64,000 nucleotides of DNA from contig NZ_JARVRF010000049.1 in the NCBI RefSeq assembly GCF_030209835.1, positions 1-64,000 on the forward strand. The letters run 5' to 3'. Every line of letters starts with the position of its first letter. Position 1 is the first letter of the stretch. The translations under genes were made by a program, and so were the position numbers. A model generated the notes under the pieces. That model was not told the origin of the DNA and ran no database searches. It saw only the letters and a list, made by a program, of their open reading frames with translations. The stretch comes from Arthrobacter sp. efr-133-R2A-120. Its GTDB lineage: Bacteria; Actinomycetota; Actinomycetes; Actinomycetales; Micrococcaceae. Below, one piece after another: positions 8,651-16,795 of this stretch.

Positions 8651-8656
8651 AGATAC

Positions 8657-9520
8657 ATGACGTCTAGCACCGCCGCCGAGTCGATTCGGTCCACCCGCAG
8701 AATTCCCGCAGACATTGCCCGCTCCTGGCTCCTCGTGAACGCCATGAAGACGGAACTTTTCGACCAGTCGGCCTCATCGCGCGCGGACGCCATCATCCTT
8801 GACATCGAAGACGCCGTGGACCCGTCCCAGAAGGACATCGCCCGCGACAACGTCATCAACTGGCTGACCGCTGGTGGCCAGGCCTGGGTCCGCATCAACG
8901 ACGCAACAAGCCCGTTCTGGGCCGATGACCTCGCCGGTCTTCGTGGCACGCAGGGCCTGTTGGGCGTCATGCTGGCCAAGACTGAGTCCGCTGACCAGGT
9001 CACCGAATCGTTCCACCGCATGGACGGCAAGACCCCGGTGGTCGCACTCGTGGAGTCGGCCCTCGGCATCGAGGAAGCCAACCACATTGCCCGCGCCCAG
9101 GGCGCCTTCCGCCTGGCCTTCGGCTCGGGCGACTTCCGCCGGGACACCGGCATGGCCGCTACCCCTGAAGCGATGGCCTACCCGCGTGCCAAGCTTGTCG
9201 TCGCCAGCCGCGTGGGCAACCTGCCGGGCCCCATCGACGGCCCAACCGTCGGCACCAACCACCCGATCCTGCGCGAGCAGACCGGCATCACGGTGACCAT
9301 GGGAATGACCGGCAAGCTCTGCCTGGCCATTGACCAGACCACAGTCATCAACGAGGTCATCAGCCCCACGCCGTCCGACGTCGCCTGGGCCACCGACTTC
9401 ATGAACGACTTCGAAGCCAACGGCAGGGTCATCCGCGACGGCTCCGATCTCCCGCGCCTCGGCCGCGCCGAAAAGATCATGAAGCTCGCGGTGGCCTTCG
9501 GGGTCCAGCCCTCCCTCTAA
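8657..9520 (+). CDS. HpcH/HpaI aldolase / citrate lyase beta-like (CitE) protein
   Basis: CoA-ester lyase family protein of 287 residues, cytoplasmic. Family signatures are visible: LDIEDAV near residue 48 (metal and substrate site), ALVESALGIEEA near 133, and FGSGDFRRDTG near 155 (second metal ligand). Such enzymes cleave or form malyl-, citramalyl- or HMG-CoA-type esters using Mg2+. The ATG at 8657 lacks a ribosome site and follows a TANNNT box by 6 nt, so a leaderless start is likely. It is alone between a repeat and a repeat array, so context does not narrow the substrate. No citrate lyase alpha or gamma subunit is nearby. Confidence 0.85.
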   Translation: MTSSTAAESIRSTRRIPADIARSWLLVNAMKTELFDQSASSRADAIILDIEDAVDPSQKDIARDNVINWLTAGGQAWVRINDATSPFWADDLAGLRGTQGLLGVMLAKTESADQVTESFHRMDGKTPVVALVESALGIEEANHIARAQGAFRLAFGSGDFRRDTGMAATPEAMAYPRAKLVVASRVGNLPGPIDGPTVGTNHPILREQTGITVTMGMTGKLCLAIDQTTVINEVISPTPSDVAWATDFMNDFEANGRVIRDGSDLPRLGRAEKIMKLAVAFGVQPSL

Positions 9521-9550
9521 GGGCACCCACCGACCTAATGGCACCCACCG

Positions 9551-9827
9551 ACGCTCGCTCACATATGTCCGGCTTTTTCAGGACGCTCGCTCACATATGT
9601 CCGGCTTTTTCGGGACGCTCGCTCACTTATGACGGCAATCTCCGAAACCCTCCTGCAGATGATCTGAGCGAGCGTTGGCCCGGAACCGTTGATAGGTGAG
9701 CGAGCGTTGGCCCGGAACCGTTGATAGGTGAGCGAGCGTTGGTGGATTGGCCGTGATAGGTGAGCGAGGGTCCGTTGGAGGCCGGTCCTGAACCGACGCT
9801 CGCTCACTTTTGTCGGGTTTCCGGCCC
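9551..9827. repeat. 32-bp-period array of ACGCTCGCTCAC (family 2, site 1)
   Basis: The 12-bp motif ACGCTCGCTCAC begins at 9551, 9583 and 9615, exactly 32 bp apart. The complementary motif GAGCGAGCG begins at 9666, 9698 and 9730, again 32 bp apart, with a variant (GAGCGAGGG) at 9762. One more forward copy lies at 9796. The 20 bp between motifs vary but partly repeat. The array fills the 345-nt gap 9521-9865, which holds no gene. Confidence 0.85.
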
Positions 9828-9856
9828 TGCAGGACTCGCCGTTCTGACAAGTGTCC

Positions 9857-9862
9857 TAAACT
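9857..9862 (+). promoter_or_regulatory. -10 box of a leaderless transcript (TAAACT)
   Basis: TAAACT ends exactly 6 nt before the GTG at 9869. No ribosome site is present. Confidence 0.5.
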
Positions 9863-9868
9863 TGGGTG

Positions 9869-10093
9869 GTGCTGAACGAATTCTGGGCCACGGCCTCTAT
9901 CACCTACAAGACGCTGGTTTTCAGCGCGATGGGGCTTATCGCCGTCGGGATCATCCTGACGATCATCGGCAACACCTCCCATAACCAGGGCCTAGCGGTG
10001 ACGTCATTGTTCGTGATCGGGCTCGGTCTGGTCCTGCATGTCGTGGGCATGGTGGTCCGCGGACAGCAGGTCCGCAAGGGCTTGAAGAAGTAG
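9869..10093 (+). CDS. small membrane protein with two transmembrane segments
   Basis: 74 residues, function unknown. After a short polar N-terminus there are two hydrophobic segments (about residues 14-34 and 41-62) and a basic tail QQVRKGLKK, suggesting a cytoplasmic C-terminus. Two GTG codons are possible (9866 and 9869); the second is chosen because a TAAACT box lies 6 nt before it. It ends 17 nt before the flavin monooxygenase, so the two may be cotranscribed. No family is recognised. Confidence 0.65.
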   Translation: MLNEFWATASITYKTLVFSAMGLIAVGIILTIIGNTSHNQGLAVTSLFVIGLGLVLHVVGMVVRGQQVRKGLKK

Positions 10094-10110
10094 CCTGCAG
10101 GAGCATGGCG

Positions 10111-11610
10111 ATGACCAAGCATGCAGTGGTGATCGCCGGTGGAGGTCCCACAGGGCTGATGTTGGCGGGCGAGCTGGCGTTGGCGGGCGTCGACGTCGCG
10201 ATTGTCGAACGGCGCGCAAACCAGGATCTCGCCGGTTCACGCGCGGGCGGTTTGCACTCACGCACCATCGAGGTCCTGGATCAGCGCGGAATCGCTGACA
10301 GGTTCCTGTCTGAGGGGCAGGTGGCCCAGGTCGTCGGGTTCGGCGGCGTCCGTTTCGACATTAGCGACTTTCCCACCCGGCACAACTACGGGCTTGGTCT
10401 GTGGCAGAACCACATCGAGCGCATCCTGGCCGGCTGGGTCGCCGAGCTGGCCGTGCCCATCTATTACGGACGCGAGGTGACCGGTTTCGCGCAGGACGAG
10501 ACCGGCGTCGACGTCGAGCTGTCCGACGGTGAGGCGATGCGCGCGGAGTACCTCGTCGGGTGCGACGGCGGCCGCAGCCTGATCCGTAAAGCAGCCGGCA
10601 TCGGGTTCCCCGGGTGGGATCCGACCACCAGCGCCTTGATCGCCCAGGTCGAAATGTCCGAGCAGCCGCCTTTGGGCGTCCACCCCAATGCCTTTGGCAT
10701 CCATTCCTTCGGCAAGCTGGAATACAAGATCATCGACGGCAAGGTGGTTTACGCGGATGGCGGGCCAGTGGGGGTCATGGTGACCGAAGAGCACGTCGGA
10801 CACGCGACCGAAGCCACCCTCCAAGACCTGAGCGCGGCGCTCATCGCCGTATGCGGGACGGATTACGGGATCCACAGTCCCATCTGGATCTCCAGGTTCA
10901 CCGATATGACCCGGCAGGCCGCAAGCTACCGGGACGGACGGATCCTGCTCGCCGGCGACGCCGCACATGTGCATGCCCCCGACGGCGGACAGGGCCTCAA
11001 CACCGGTGTGCAGGATGCCGTGAACCTGGGATGGAAGCTAGCCCAGGTGGTCAAGGGGACATCGCCGGAAAGCCTCCTCGACAGCTACCACGCCGAGCGC
11101 CACCCGGTGGCTGCCCGCGTGCTGCGAAACACGATGGCGAGTGTCGCGCTTCGCCGCCCGGACGAACGCACGAAGGCCGTGGGCGAGGTCATGGCCGAGC
11201 TCCTCGGCATGGAGGAACCGCGCAAGACCTTCGCCGCGATGCAATCCGGCCTCGATGTACATTACGACGCCGGCGAGGGGCACCCGCTGCTCGGACGCCG
11301 CATGCCCGATCTCGACCTCGTCACTCCGGACGGCCCGTTGCGCGTCTTCAGCTTGCTGCACGATGCCCGGCCGGTGCTCCTCAACCTCGGCGAACCCGGC
11401 AGCATCGACATCACACCGTGGGCGGACCGCGTTCAATTGATCGAAGCGACATACCTTGGTGCCTGGGAGCTTCCGGCACTCGGCGAGGTCACGCCTCCGG
11501 CCGCCGTGTTGATCCGACCCGACGGATACGTGGCCTGGGTGGGAGAACGGACCCAAGCGGGCCTTGCCGATGCGCTCAACACATGGTTCGGACCGCCTGC
11601 CGCGCGGTAG
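10111..11610 (+). CDS. FAD-dependent aromatic monooxygenase
   Basis: Class A flavoprotein hydroxylase of the PheA/TfdB/RdmE group, 499 residues, cytoplasmic; it would hydroxylate an aromatic or polyketide-like ring with NAD(P)H and O2. The Rossmann motif GGGPTGLMLAGELALAG is at the N-terminus, the mid-protein DG motif is LVGCDGGRSLIRK, and the FAD ribityl site is LAGDAAHVHAPDGGQGLN. The last 100 residues form the thioredoxin-like tail typical of this group. The ATG at 10111 is preferred to 10105 because AGGAG (10099-10103) is 7 nt away. The substrate is unknown; no ring-cleavage gene is adjacent. Confidence 0.86.
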   Translation: MTKHAVVIAGGGPTGLMLAGELALAGVDVAIVERRANQDLAGSRAGGLHSRTIEVLDQRGIADRFLSEGQVAQVVGFGGVRFDISDFPTRHNYGLGLWQNHIERILAGWVAELAVPIYYGREVTGFAQDETGVDVELSDGEAMRAEYLVGCDGGRSLIRKAAGIGFPGWDPTTSALIAQVEMSEQPPLGVHPNAFGIHSFGKLEYKIIDGKVVYADGGPVGVMVTEEHVGHATEATLQDLSAALIAVCGTDYGIHSPIWISRFTDMTRQAASYRDGRILLAGDAAHVHAPDGGQGLNTGVQDAVNLGWKLAQVVKGTSPESLLDSYHAERHPVAARVLRNTMASVALRRPDERTKAVGEVMAELLGMEEPRKTFAAMQSGLDVHYDAGEGHPLLGRRMPDLDLVTPDGPLRVFSLLHDARPVLLNLGEPGSIDITPWADRVQLIEATYLGAWELPALGEVTPPAAVLIRPDGYVAWVGERTQAGLADALNTWFGPPAAR

Positions 11611-11643
11611 CTGTCCGGCTCTTCTTACCGGCTCCCGGGCCGA

Positions 11644-11649
11644 TAGGGT
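11644..11649 (+). promoter_or_regulatory. -10 box of a leaderless transcript (TAGGGT)
   Basis: TAGGGT ends 6 nt before the ATG at 11656, with no ribosome site in between. Confidence 0.55.
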
Positions 11650-11655
11650 TGGACC

Positions 11656-12105
11656 ATGACTATTAACCCGGACTTGCAGGGCCGCAGCTACCCTGCCGCA
11701 GAGGTGTACGACGTCGGCCGCGAAAAGATCCGGGAGTTCGCCCGGGCCGTGAAGGCCACCCATCCCGCCCACTTCGACGTCGAAGCCGCCAAGGCCCTTG
11801 GCCACAGCGACCTCGTCGCCCCGCCGACCTTCGCAATCATCGTCGCCCAGCGGGCCGATGCCCAGCTGATCGAGGACCCCGATTCGGGGATCGACTTCAG
11901 CCGCGTGGTGCACGCCGACCAGCGCTTCACCCACCACCGCCCGATCATTGCCGGGGATCAGTTGCGGGCCGAACTGCACGTCGACGGCGTCCGCGCCATG
12001 GGCGGCGGGGCCATGATCACGACGCGTTCGGAAATCACAACGGTGGACGGCGAACGGGTCTCCACCACCACCTCGTCCATCCTGGTCCGCGGAGAGGGAC
12101 AGTAA
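11656..12105 (+). CDS. MaoC-like dehydratase, N-terminal-type subunit (HadA-like)
   Basis: 149-residue hot-dog-fold protein resembling the non-catalytic or substrate-lid partner of bipartite (3R)-hydroxyacyl dehydratases (FAS1-like, HadA in mycobacteria). It begins INPDLQGRSYPAAEVYDVG and has VAPPTFAIIVAQ and the TRSEITTVDGERVSTTTSSILV strand pair. It lacks the catalytic D-x5-H helix, which is in the next gene 2 nt downstream, so the two should form a heterodimer. Translation appears leaderless. In mycobacteria such pairs serve mycolate synthesis; this organism is not expected to make mycolates, so the acyl substrate is open. Confidence 0.8.
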   Translation: MTINPDLQGRSYPAAEVYDVGREKIREFARAVKATHPAHFDVEAAKALGHSDLVAPPTFAIIVAQRADAQLIEDPDSGIDFSRVVHADQRFTHHRPIIAGDQLRAELHVDGVRAMGGGAMITTRSEITTVDGERVSTTTSSILVRGEGQ

Positions 12106-12107
12106 CC

Positions 12108-12545
12108 ATGAGCTTGAAACTTGAAGAACTCACCGTCGGGCAGGAAATCGGCACCCGCAGCATCGAGGTCACGCGCCAGGACCTGGTCAAGTACGCCGGC
12201 GCGTCCGGCGACTTCAACCCGATCCACTGGAACGAATCCTTCGCCACCGGCGTCGAACTTCCCGGAGTCATCGCCCACGGTATGTTCACCATGGGCTCCG
12301 CCGTGCAACTGGTGAGCGACTGGGCCGGCGACCCCGCCGCCGTCGTCGACTACCAGACGCGCTTCACCAAACCGGTGCTGGTCGCCGATACCACCGGTAG
12401 CAGCGAGCCTGGTGCCGTGATCGAGGTCGCCGGAGTGGTGGGAGCGCTCGACGCCGAAGCCGGCACCGCGCGCATCGACCTGACCGTCACCTTCGCCGGC
12501 CAGAAGGTCCTCATGAAGTCCCAGGCCGTTGTGAAGCTCGCTTGA
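12108..12545 (+). CDS. MaoC family dehydratase, catalytic subunit (HadB-like)
   Basis: 145-residue hot-dog dehydratase. The hydratase-2 motif is visible as YAGASGDFNPIHWNESFA, with Asp and His placed as the catalytic pair, followed by GVIAHGMFTMGSAVQLV. It probably hydrates or dehydrates (3R)-hydroxyacyl thioesters (ACP or CoA bound) together with the preceding HadA-like subunit. The gene starts 2 nt after its partner and its stop overlaps the start proposed for the exporter, so three genes form one operon. Confidence 0.85.
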   Translation: MSLKLEELTVGQEIGTRSIEVTRQDLVKYAGASGDFNPIHWNESFATGVELPGVIAHGMFTMGSAVQLVSDWAGDPAAVVDYQTRFTKPVLVADTTGSSEPGAVIEVAGVVGALDAEAGTARIDLTVTFAGQKVLMKSQAVVKLA

Positions 12546-13864
12546 GCCGGCTGCAACAATCTGCACCTCGCGCCACCGCGGCGGAATTGTCGCGGTGGCG
12601 TACTGCTGTGGTGACCGCGTACGGCGCCAGTGGCCTGGCCTTCTCGTCGTGGGTGTCCCGCTTGCCGGCGATCCGCGATGGCCTGAACCTGACGCCCGGC
12701 ACGGTAGGCCTCCTGCTGATGTGCATGACGGTGGCATCGTTCCTCTCCGTGTCCGCATCCGGGGTGATCGTGATCCGGCTCGGATCACGACTGACCACGC
12801 GGATCGGCGGCGCCATGGTGGGCCTCGGCCTGGCGGTCGCCGGTTTTGGCACGTCCGTGCTGGCAAACCCGGTGGTCGTGGCGCTTGGACTCATGGTGAT
12901 CGGCCTCGGCACGGCCAGCTGGAACACGGCGTCCAATGTAGAGGGAGCGTCACTGGAACGCGCCCTTGAACGGCACATCATGCCCCGCCTCCACGGATCC
13001 TTCAGCCTCGGCACCGTTGCGGGCGCAGGGCTTGGCGCTTGGGCCGCTGCCGCCGGACTGCCGGTCTTCTGGCATCTGGCAGCGGCCGGCCTGGTGGTCG
13101 CCATCTCGGTGGTGACAGCGGCCGCCTGGTTCCGTGCGGATATCACCCGCCATTCCGCTGCAGGAGGTACCGCAAAGGCCTTCAAGCCCGAAAAGCCGGA
13201 TACCTTCGAAGATCCTTCAACCGGCCCCTTGCCCGTCATCCAGCCCGGCCAGCAGGGACCGGCCGAACCCTTGGACAGCAAGCGCATGGTGGCCCGGGCA
13301 TGGCGCGAACGCCGGACCCTCCTGCTTGGATTGCTCGTCCTGGGGCTCGCCCTGGCTGAGGGCGCGGCGGGTGACTGGGTGGCCTTGGCGTTGGCCGATG
13401 GCCACGGTCAATCCGACGCTGCCGGAGCCATCGGTTATGGAATCTTCGTGACCTTCATGACTGTGGGCCGCTTTGCCGGGACCGTGGTCCTGGATCGCTT
13501 CGGGCGGGTGCCCGTGATGCGTTGGTGCTCGGCCACGGCTGTGGTGGGGTTGGCACTCTTTGTCTTCGCTCCGGTGCCGTGGCTCGCCTTCGCGGCCCTG
13601 GCCATCTGGGGCCTGGGTGCCTCTTTGGGGTTCCCGGTGGGAATGTCCGCTGCCGCGGACGATCCAGCACACGCAGCGGCCCGAGTATCGGTCGTCTCCA
13701 CGATCGGCTATGGGGCTTTCCTTTGTGGTCCGCCGCTCTTGGGGTTGCTGGCTGAGCACTTCGGCATCCTGCACTCCTTGCTCGCCGTCCTGGTCCTGCT
13801 CGTCGCGAGCTTCTTCCTGGCGCCCGTCTCGCGGAAGCGCGCACCTGAATCCGCGAATCCCTGA
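12542..13864 (+). CDS. MFS transporter
   Basis: 440-residue major facilitator superfamily permease with two blocks of about six hydrophobic helices separated by a polar loop at about residues 205-250. SSWVSRLPAIRDGLNLTPGTVGLLLMCM in the first helices and the repeat GYGIFVTFMTVGRFAGTVVLDRFGRVPVMR fit the fucose-permease / drug:H+ group. The proposed TTG at 12542 overlaps the preceding TGA; a GTG slightly downstream is an alternative, since no ribosome site decides. Substrate unknown. It is cotranscribed with the dehydratase pair and followed by murB. Confidence 0.8.
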   Translation: MSRLQQSAPRATAAELSRWRTAVVTAYGASGLAFSSWVSRLPAIRDGLNLTPGTVGLLLMCMTVASFLSVSASGVIVIRLGSRLTTRIGGAMVGLGLAVAGFGTSVLANPVVVALGLMVIGLGTASWNTASNVEGASLERALERHIMPRLHGSFSLGTVAGAGLGAWAAAAGLPVFWHLAAAGLVVAISVVTAAAWFRADITRHSAAGGTAKAFKPEKPDTFEDPSTGPLPVIQPGQQGPAEPLDSKRMVARAWRERRTLLLGLLVLGLALAEGAAGDWVALALADGHGQSDAAGAIGYGIFVTFMTVGRFAGTVVLDRFGRVPVMRWCSATAVVGLALFVFAPVPWLAFAALAIWGLGASLGFPVGMSAAADDPAHAAARVSVVSTIGYGAFLCGPPLLGLLAEHFGILHSLLAVLVLLVASFFLAPVSRKRAPESANP

Positions 13865-13889
13865 GTCGGCCAGGGCAGGCAATCCCCGC

Positions 13890-13895
13890 TAGGCT
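13890..13895 (+). promoter_or_regulatory. -10 box of a leaderless transcript (TAGGCT)
   Basis: TAGGCT ends 6 nt before the GTG at 13902. Confidence 0.55.
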
Positions 13896-13901
13896 TGTTC
13901 G

Positions 13902-14969
13902 GTGACCCAGACGATGCTTTCCGAACTGACCACGGCCGCCGTCGGCGGCCCTGCCGGCACCTTTGTGGAGGCCCGCACTGAAGGGGAAATCATCGACGCC
14001 GTCCGCTCGGCTGACGCCACGGGCGAGAAACTGCTCATCATCGGCGGGGGATCCAACCTGCTGATCTCCGACGCCGGATACCCGGGCATCGTGCTCAAAA
14101 TCGCTTCGCAAGGCTTCACCGTCAACTCGGAAGATAGTTGCGGAGGCGTTTCCGTGGTGGTCCAGTCCGGGCACAACTGGGACGCCCTCGTGGAGCACTC
14201 CGTGCTGCACGCGTGGTCCGGACTGGAAGCCCTTTCAGGGATCCCCGGAGCCACGGGCGCCACTCCTGTGCAGAATGTGGGCGCCTACGGTGCCGACGTG
14301 TCCCAGACCATCGCCGCAGTCCGTACCTGGGACCGGGAACGCAACGCCGTGCAGACCTTCACCAACTCCGAGCTCAAGTTCGGCTACCGGGACTCCCTCC
14401 TCAAACAGACCACCACGGAAGGCTCGCCCCGTTACGTGGTGCTGACGGTTGAATTCCAGCTGCCCCTCGGACGCATGAGCGCACCCATCCGGTACGCGGA
14501 GCTAGCGCGGTCCCTCGGGGTTGAGGCCGGGAAGCGCGCGTACTCCAACGACGTCCGGCGTGAAGTCCTGCGGCTGCGCGCTTCCAAGGGCATGGTCTTG
14601 GATGCTTCGGACAGGGACACGTATTCCACGGGTTCCTTCTTCACCAACCCGATTGTCCCGGCCGCAGCGGCTGCATCGCTGCCCGAGGGAGCGCCGCAGT
14701 ACCCGGCTGGAAACGATGGCCTCGTCAAGCTGTCGGCCGCCTGGCTGATCGACCAGGCCGGCTTCGGAAAGGGCTTCGGACTCGACCCCTCCAGCGTCTC
14801 AGGCGGTCGCGCCTCGCTGTCCACCAAACACACCCTGGCCATCACCAACAGGGGAGGAGCCAGCGCGGAGGACATGGTGGCGATCGCGCGCGAGGTGCGC
14901 CGCGGCGTCGTCGAGCGCTTTGGCATTGAACTGCATCCCGAGCCGCTATTGATCGGGTTGGCCCTGTAG
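13902..14969 (+). CDS. murB: UDP-N-acetylenolpyruvoylglucosamine reductase
   Basis: Reduces UDP-GlcNAc-enolpyruvate to UDP-MurNAc with NADPH and FAD, the second committed step of peptidoglycan synthesis, in the cytoplasm. The 355 residues show the FAD-binding site LLIIGGGSNLLISD and GIPGATGATPVQNVGAYG, a substrate arginine in YRDSLLK, the proton-donor serine in GSFFTNPI, and a C-terminal ELHPEPLLIG with the catalytic Glu. Length and motifs fit type I MurB. The GTG at 13902 follows TAGGCT by 6 nt, so it is probably leaderless; an ATG at 13914 is the alternative. Confidence 0.95.
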   Translation: MTQTMLSELTTAAVGGPAGTFVEARTEGEIIDAVRSADATGEKLLIIGGGSNLLISDAGYPGIVLKIASQGFTVNSEDSCGGVSVVVQSGHNWDALVEHSVLHAWSGLEALSGIPGATGATPVQNVGAYGADVSQTIAAVRTWDRERNAVQTFTNSELKFGYRDSLLKQTTTEGSPRYVVLTVEFQLPLGRMSAPIRYAELARSLGVEAGKRAYSNDVRREVLRLRASKGMVLDASDRDTYSTGSFFTNPIVPAAAAASLPEGAPQYPAGNDGLVKLSAAWLIDQAGFGKGFGLDPSSVSGGRASLSTKHTLAITNRGGASAEDMVAIAREVRRGVVERFGIELHPEPLLIGLAL

Positions 14970-15012
14970 GGGCCCGCGAGGAACCCGCCTAGGAACCCGC
15001 GCGGAATGCGCT

Positions 15013-15483
15013 TCAGCGCTTTCCGGTCGGGAGCACCTTGTTGAGCAAAAGGAACGTCAGCCCGCAGCTGGCGGCCCCCAGAAGGAAGATCTGGCTGAAC
15101 GCTATGCTTTGCGGCGACGGACCGCCAGGCGAAATCCAGCCGGCTGCCGCGAAGCCTGCCACGCCAAGCAGCATGACGATGGCGGCGAGCAGGAAGCTGC
15201 GGACTTGATCGCTCGCGCTTGTCTGGAACCCGGATTCGGGATCGTCAACGTGCCGATCGGACGGTGGCTGGCTCGCGGCGGCAAGGCCCAGGAGGAGGGC
15301 TGCGGCGCCAGTGGCGGCAAGTCCCACCTCTTGGACAGTCTGCATCGACGGGGACAATCGCACCCCCGCACCAACAGCTATTGCCAAACCGCAGACAAGC
15401 CCGACGGCGGCGGCGCACCAACCAGCGGCCGCTAACCGCCGGCTGAGCGGCCGCAGCAGCGGACCTAACTCACCGAACAGCAT
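15013..15483 (-). CDS. hypothetical membrane protein with four transmembrane segments
   Basis: 156 residues with four hydrophobic segments (about 19-40, 51-68, 93-113, 126-148) and a polar loop in the middle (DRHVDDPESGFQTSASDQ). No family is recognised. The ATG at 15483 follows TACGCT by 6 nt on its own strand, so it may be leaderless. It converges on murB and is divergent from the AlkZ-like gene. Confidence 0.65.
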   Translation of the reverse strand: MLFGELGPLLRPLSRRLAAAGWCAAAVGLVCGLAIAVGAGVRLSPSMQTVQEVGLAATGAAALLLGLAAASQPPSDRHVDDPESGFQTSASDQVRSFLLAAIVMLLGVAGFAAAGWISPGGPSPQSIAFSQIFLLGAASCGLTFLLLNKVLPTGKR

Positions 15484-15489
15484 TCCCCT

Positions 15490-15495
15490 AGCGTA
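15490..15495 (-). promoter_or_regulatory. -10 box of a leaderless transcript (TACGCT)
   Basis: On the minus strand TACGCT lies 6 nt before the ATG at 15483. Confidence 0.45.
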
Positions 15496-15580
15496 GGAGG
15501 GCCCGCTGGAAGGCCCCTGTGAGCGGCATGGGAGTTCCTTCTGGGTGCTAATGAGGACCGAAGCTGTCCGCCGTGCGTCC

Positions 15581-15586
15581 TATGAT
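15581..15586 (+). promoter_or_regulatory. -10 box of a leaderless transcript (TATGAT)
   Basis: The near-consensus TATGAT ends 6 nt before the ATG at 15593, which decides this start over the upstream ATG at 15545. Confidence 0.55.
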
Positions 15587-15592
15587 GGGGCC

Positions 15593-16711
15593 ATGGCAGC
15601 TTCGGCGAAGATCCGCGTCACTCCCAAAGTCATGGGCAGGCTGCGCCTCGCCAGCCAAGGATTGCTCGGGGGATTCAGCAGCCCGGAGGAATGCGTCTCC
15701 AGGATGGGCGCGATGCAGGCTCAAGATCTCGCCTCGGCGTTCTGGGCGGTGGGGCAGCGGTTTCCCGGTTCCGGCCTCTCGCAAGTGTTGGAAGCGCTGG
15801 AGAACGGCACAGTGGTCCGGTCCTGGCCCATGCGGGGCACGCTCCACCTGGTTCCACCGCAGGACTTGCGCTGGATCCTGGCCATCACCACGGAGCGATC
15901 CATGCGTTCGGTTGCAACACGGCACCGGGAACTCGGAATCGAAGCGGCAGACGTCGCCACGTGCCGGGACCTTGCCCTTGAACGCGTCGCCGGCAGCCCA
16001 GGCGCCACACGCGAGGAACTTTTCAAGATCTTCGAATCCGCGGGCCAAGTGACCGCGGCCCAACGCGGGATCCATTTGCTCTGGATTCTGTGCCAGAACG
16101 CTTGGCTGGTCCAAGGACCTCCGGCGGGCACGGCAGGCAAAGCCCTTGGGCAGCAACTGTTCGTTGCCTTCGATGAGTGGATTCCGGAATCCAAGGTCTT
16201 GGGCCGTGAAGAAGGGGTTGCCGAATTCCTGCTCAGGTATATGCGCAGCCACGGACCGGCCACGCTCGACGACTTCGCGTGGTGGACCCAGATCCCCAAA
16301 GCTGAGGTCCGGGCAGCCCACGAGGCTATTCGCAGCCAACTCGTTGAGCTCGTCTTCCGGGGAACGTCCTATTGGCTGTCACCCGAGACGGCGGCACTGC
16401 TCGACGACGGCGTTCCCGGCTCGCGGACCGTCCTCGCCTTGCCGGGATTCGATGAATTCCTGCTCGGGTATACGGACCGCAACCTTGTCCTGCCACCTGA
16501 GCATTTCCAGAAGGTCGTTCCAGGCGGCAACGGCGTCTTCAAACGGATGATTGTGTCCGGCGGCGAAGTAGTAGGCACCTGGTCCCGCAGCGGCACCGGC
16601 CGGACCGCCGTGGTCGTGCCCGAACCGTTCGCACCGGAAAGCCTGACTCCGGCGGCCAAGCGCTCCTTCGAGCTCCAGGCGGCGAAGTACGTGCGGTTCA
16701 TGGAGCGCTGA
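15593..16711 (+). CDS. winged-helix DNA-binding protein, AlkZ/YcaQ-like DNA glycosylase
   Basis: 372-residue member of the HTH_42 (AlkZ/YcaQ) family, whose studied members are DNA glycosylases that excise bulky alkylated bases and unhook interstrand crosslinks. The paired glutamines that define the active site are present as Gln42 and Gln44 in AMQAQDLAS. Tandem winged-helix segments follow (RGTLHLVPPQDLRWIL, ATLDDFAWWTQIPKAEV), then a beta-rich C-terminal domain ending LQAAKYVRFME. The gene appears leaderless. It ends against a family-1 repeat and converges on asd. Catalytic activity in this subfamily is inferred from the motif. Confidence 0.78.
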   Translation: MAASAKIRVTPKVMGRLRLASQGLLGGFSSPEECVSRMGAMQAQDLASAFWAVGQRFPGSGLSQVLEALENGTVVRSWPMRGTLHLVPPQDLRWILAITTERSMRSVATRHRELGIEAADVATCRDLALERVAGSPGATREELFKIFESAGQVTAAQRGIHLLWILCQNAWLVQGPPAGTAGKALGQQLFVAFDEWIPESKVLGREEGVAEFLLRYMRSHGPATLDDFAWWTQIPKAEVRAAHEAIRSQLVELVFRGTSYWLSPETAALLDDGVPGSRTVLALPGFDEFLLGYTDRNLVLPPEHFQKVVPGGNGVFKRMIVSGGEVVGTWSRSGTGRTAVVVPEPFAPESLTPAAKRSFELQAAKYVRFMER

Positions 16712-16716
16712 GCGCA

Positions 16717-16780
16717 CCCAACTAGCTCGCAGTTGTTGTCGTTATGAGCGCTCAAAACGACAACAACTGCAAGTCAGTTG
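16717..16780. repeat. palindromic repeat family 1, copy D
   Basis: The two arms contain CGCAGTTGTTGTCGTT and CAAAACGACAACAACTGC around a GAGCGCTC centre. It lies between the convergent AlkZ-like gene and asd, so it may terminate both. Confidence 0.9.
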
Positions 16781-16795
16781 AACAAAGCAGGACTG

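Larger units (their letters stand above)
8225..8656. other. divergent intergenic region with structured leader upstream of ssuA
   Basis: 432 nt between the sulfonate operon (minus) and the CitE-like gene (plus). Read toward ssuA it can form a compact interleaved helix pair: CCCGGCA/TGCCGGG (8331-8337 with 8352-8358) alternating with CCCCCGG/CCGGGGG (8342-8348 with 8362-8368). A longer-range pairing is possible between GCGCAAC (8387-8393) and GTTGCGC (8464-8470). Family-1 repeat copy C occupies 8496-8560. No convincing ORF is seen. Confidence 0.5.

Noticed and set aside
9551..9827. CRISPR array
   Set aside because: The constant part is only 12 bp, the intervening 20 bp are partly repeated, orientation flips within the array, and no cas gene is nearby.
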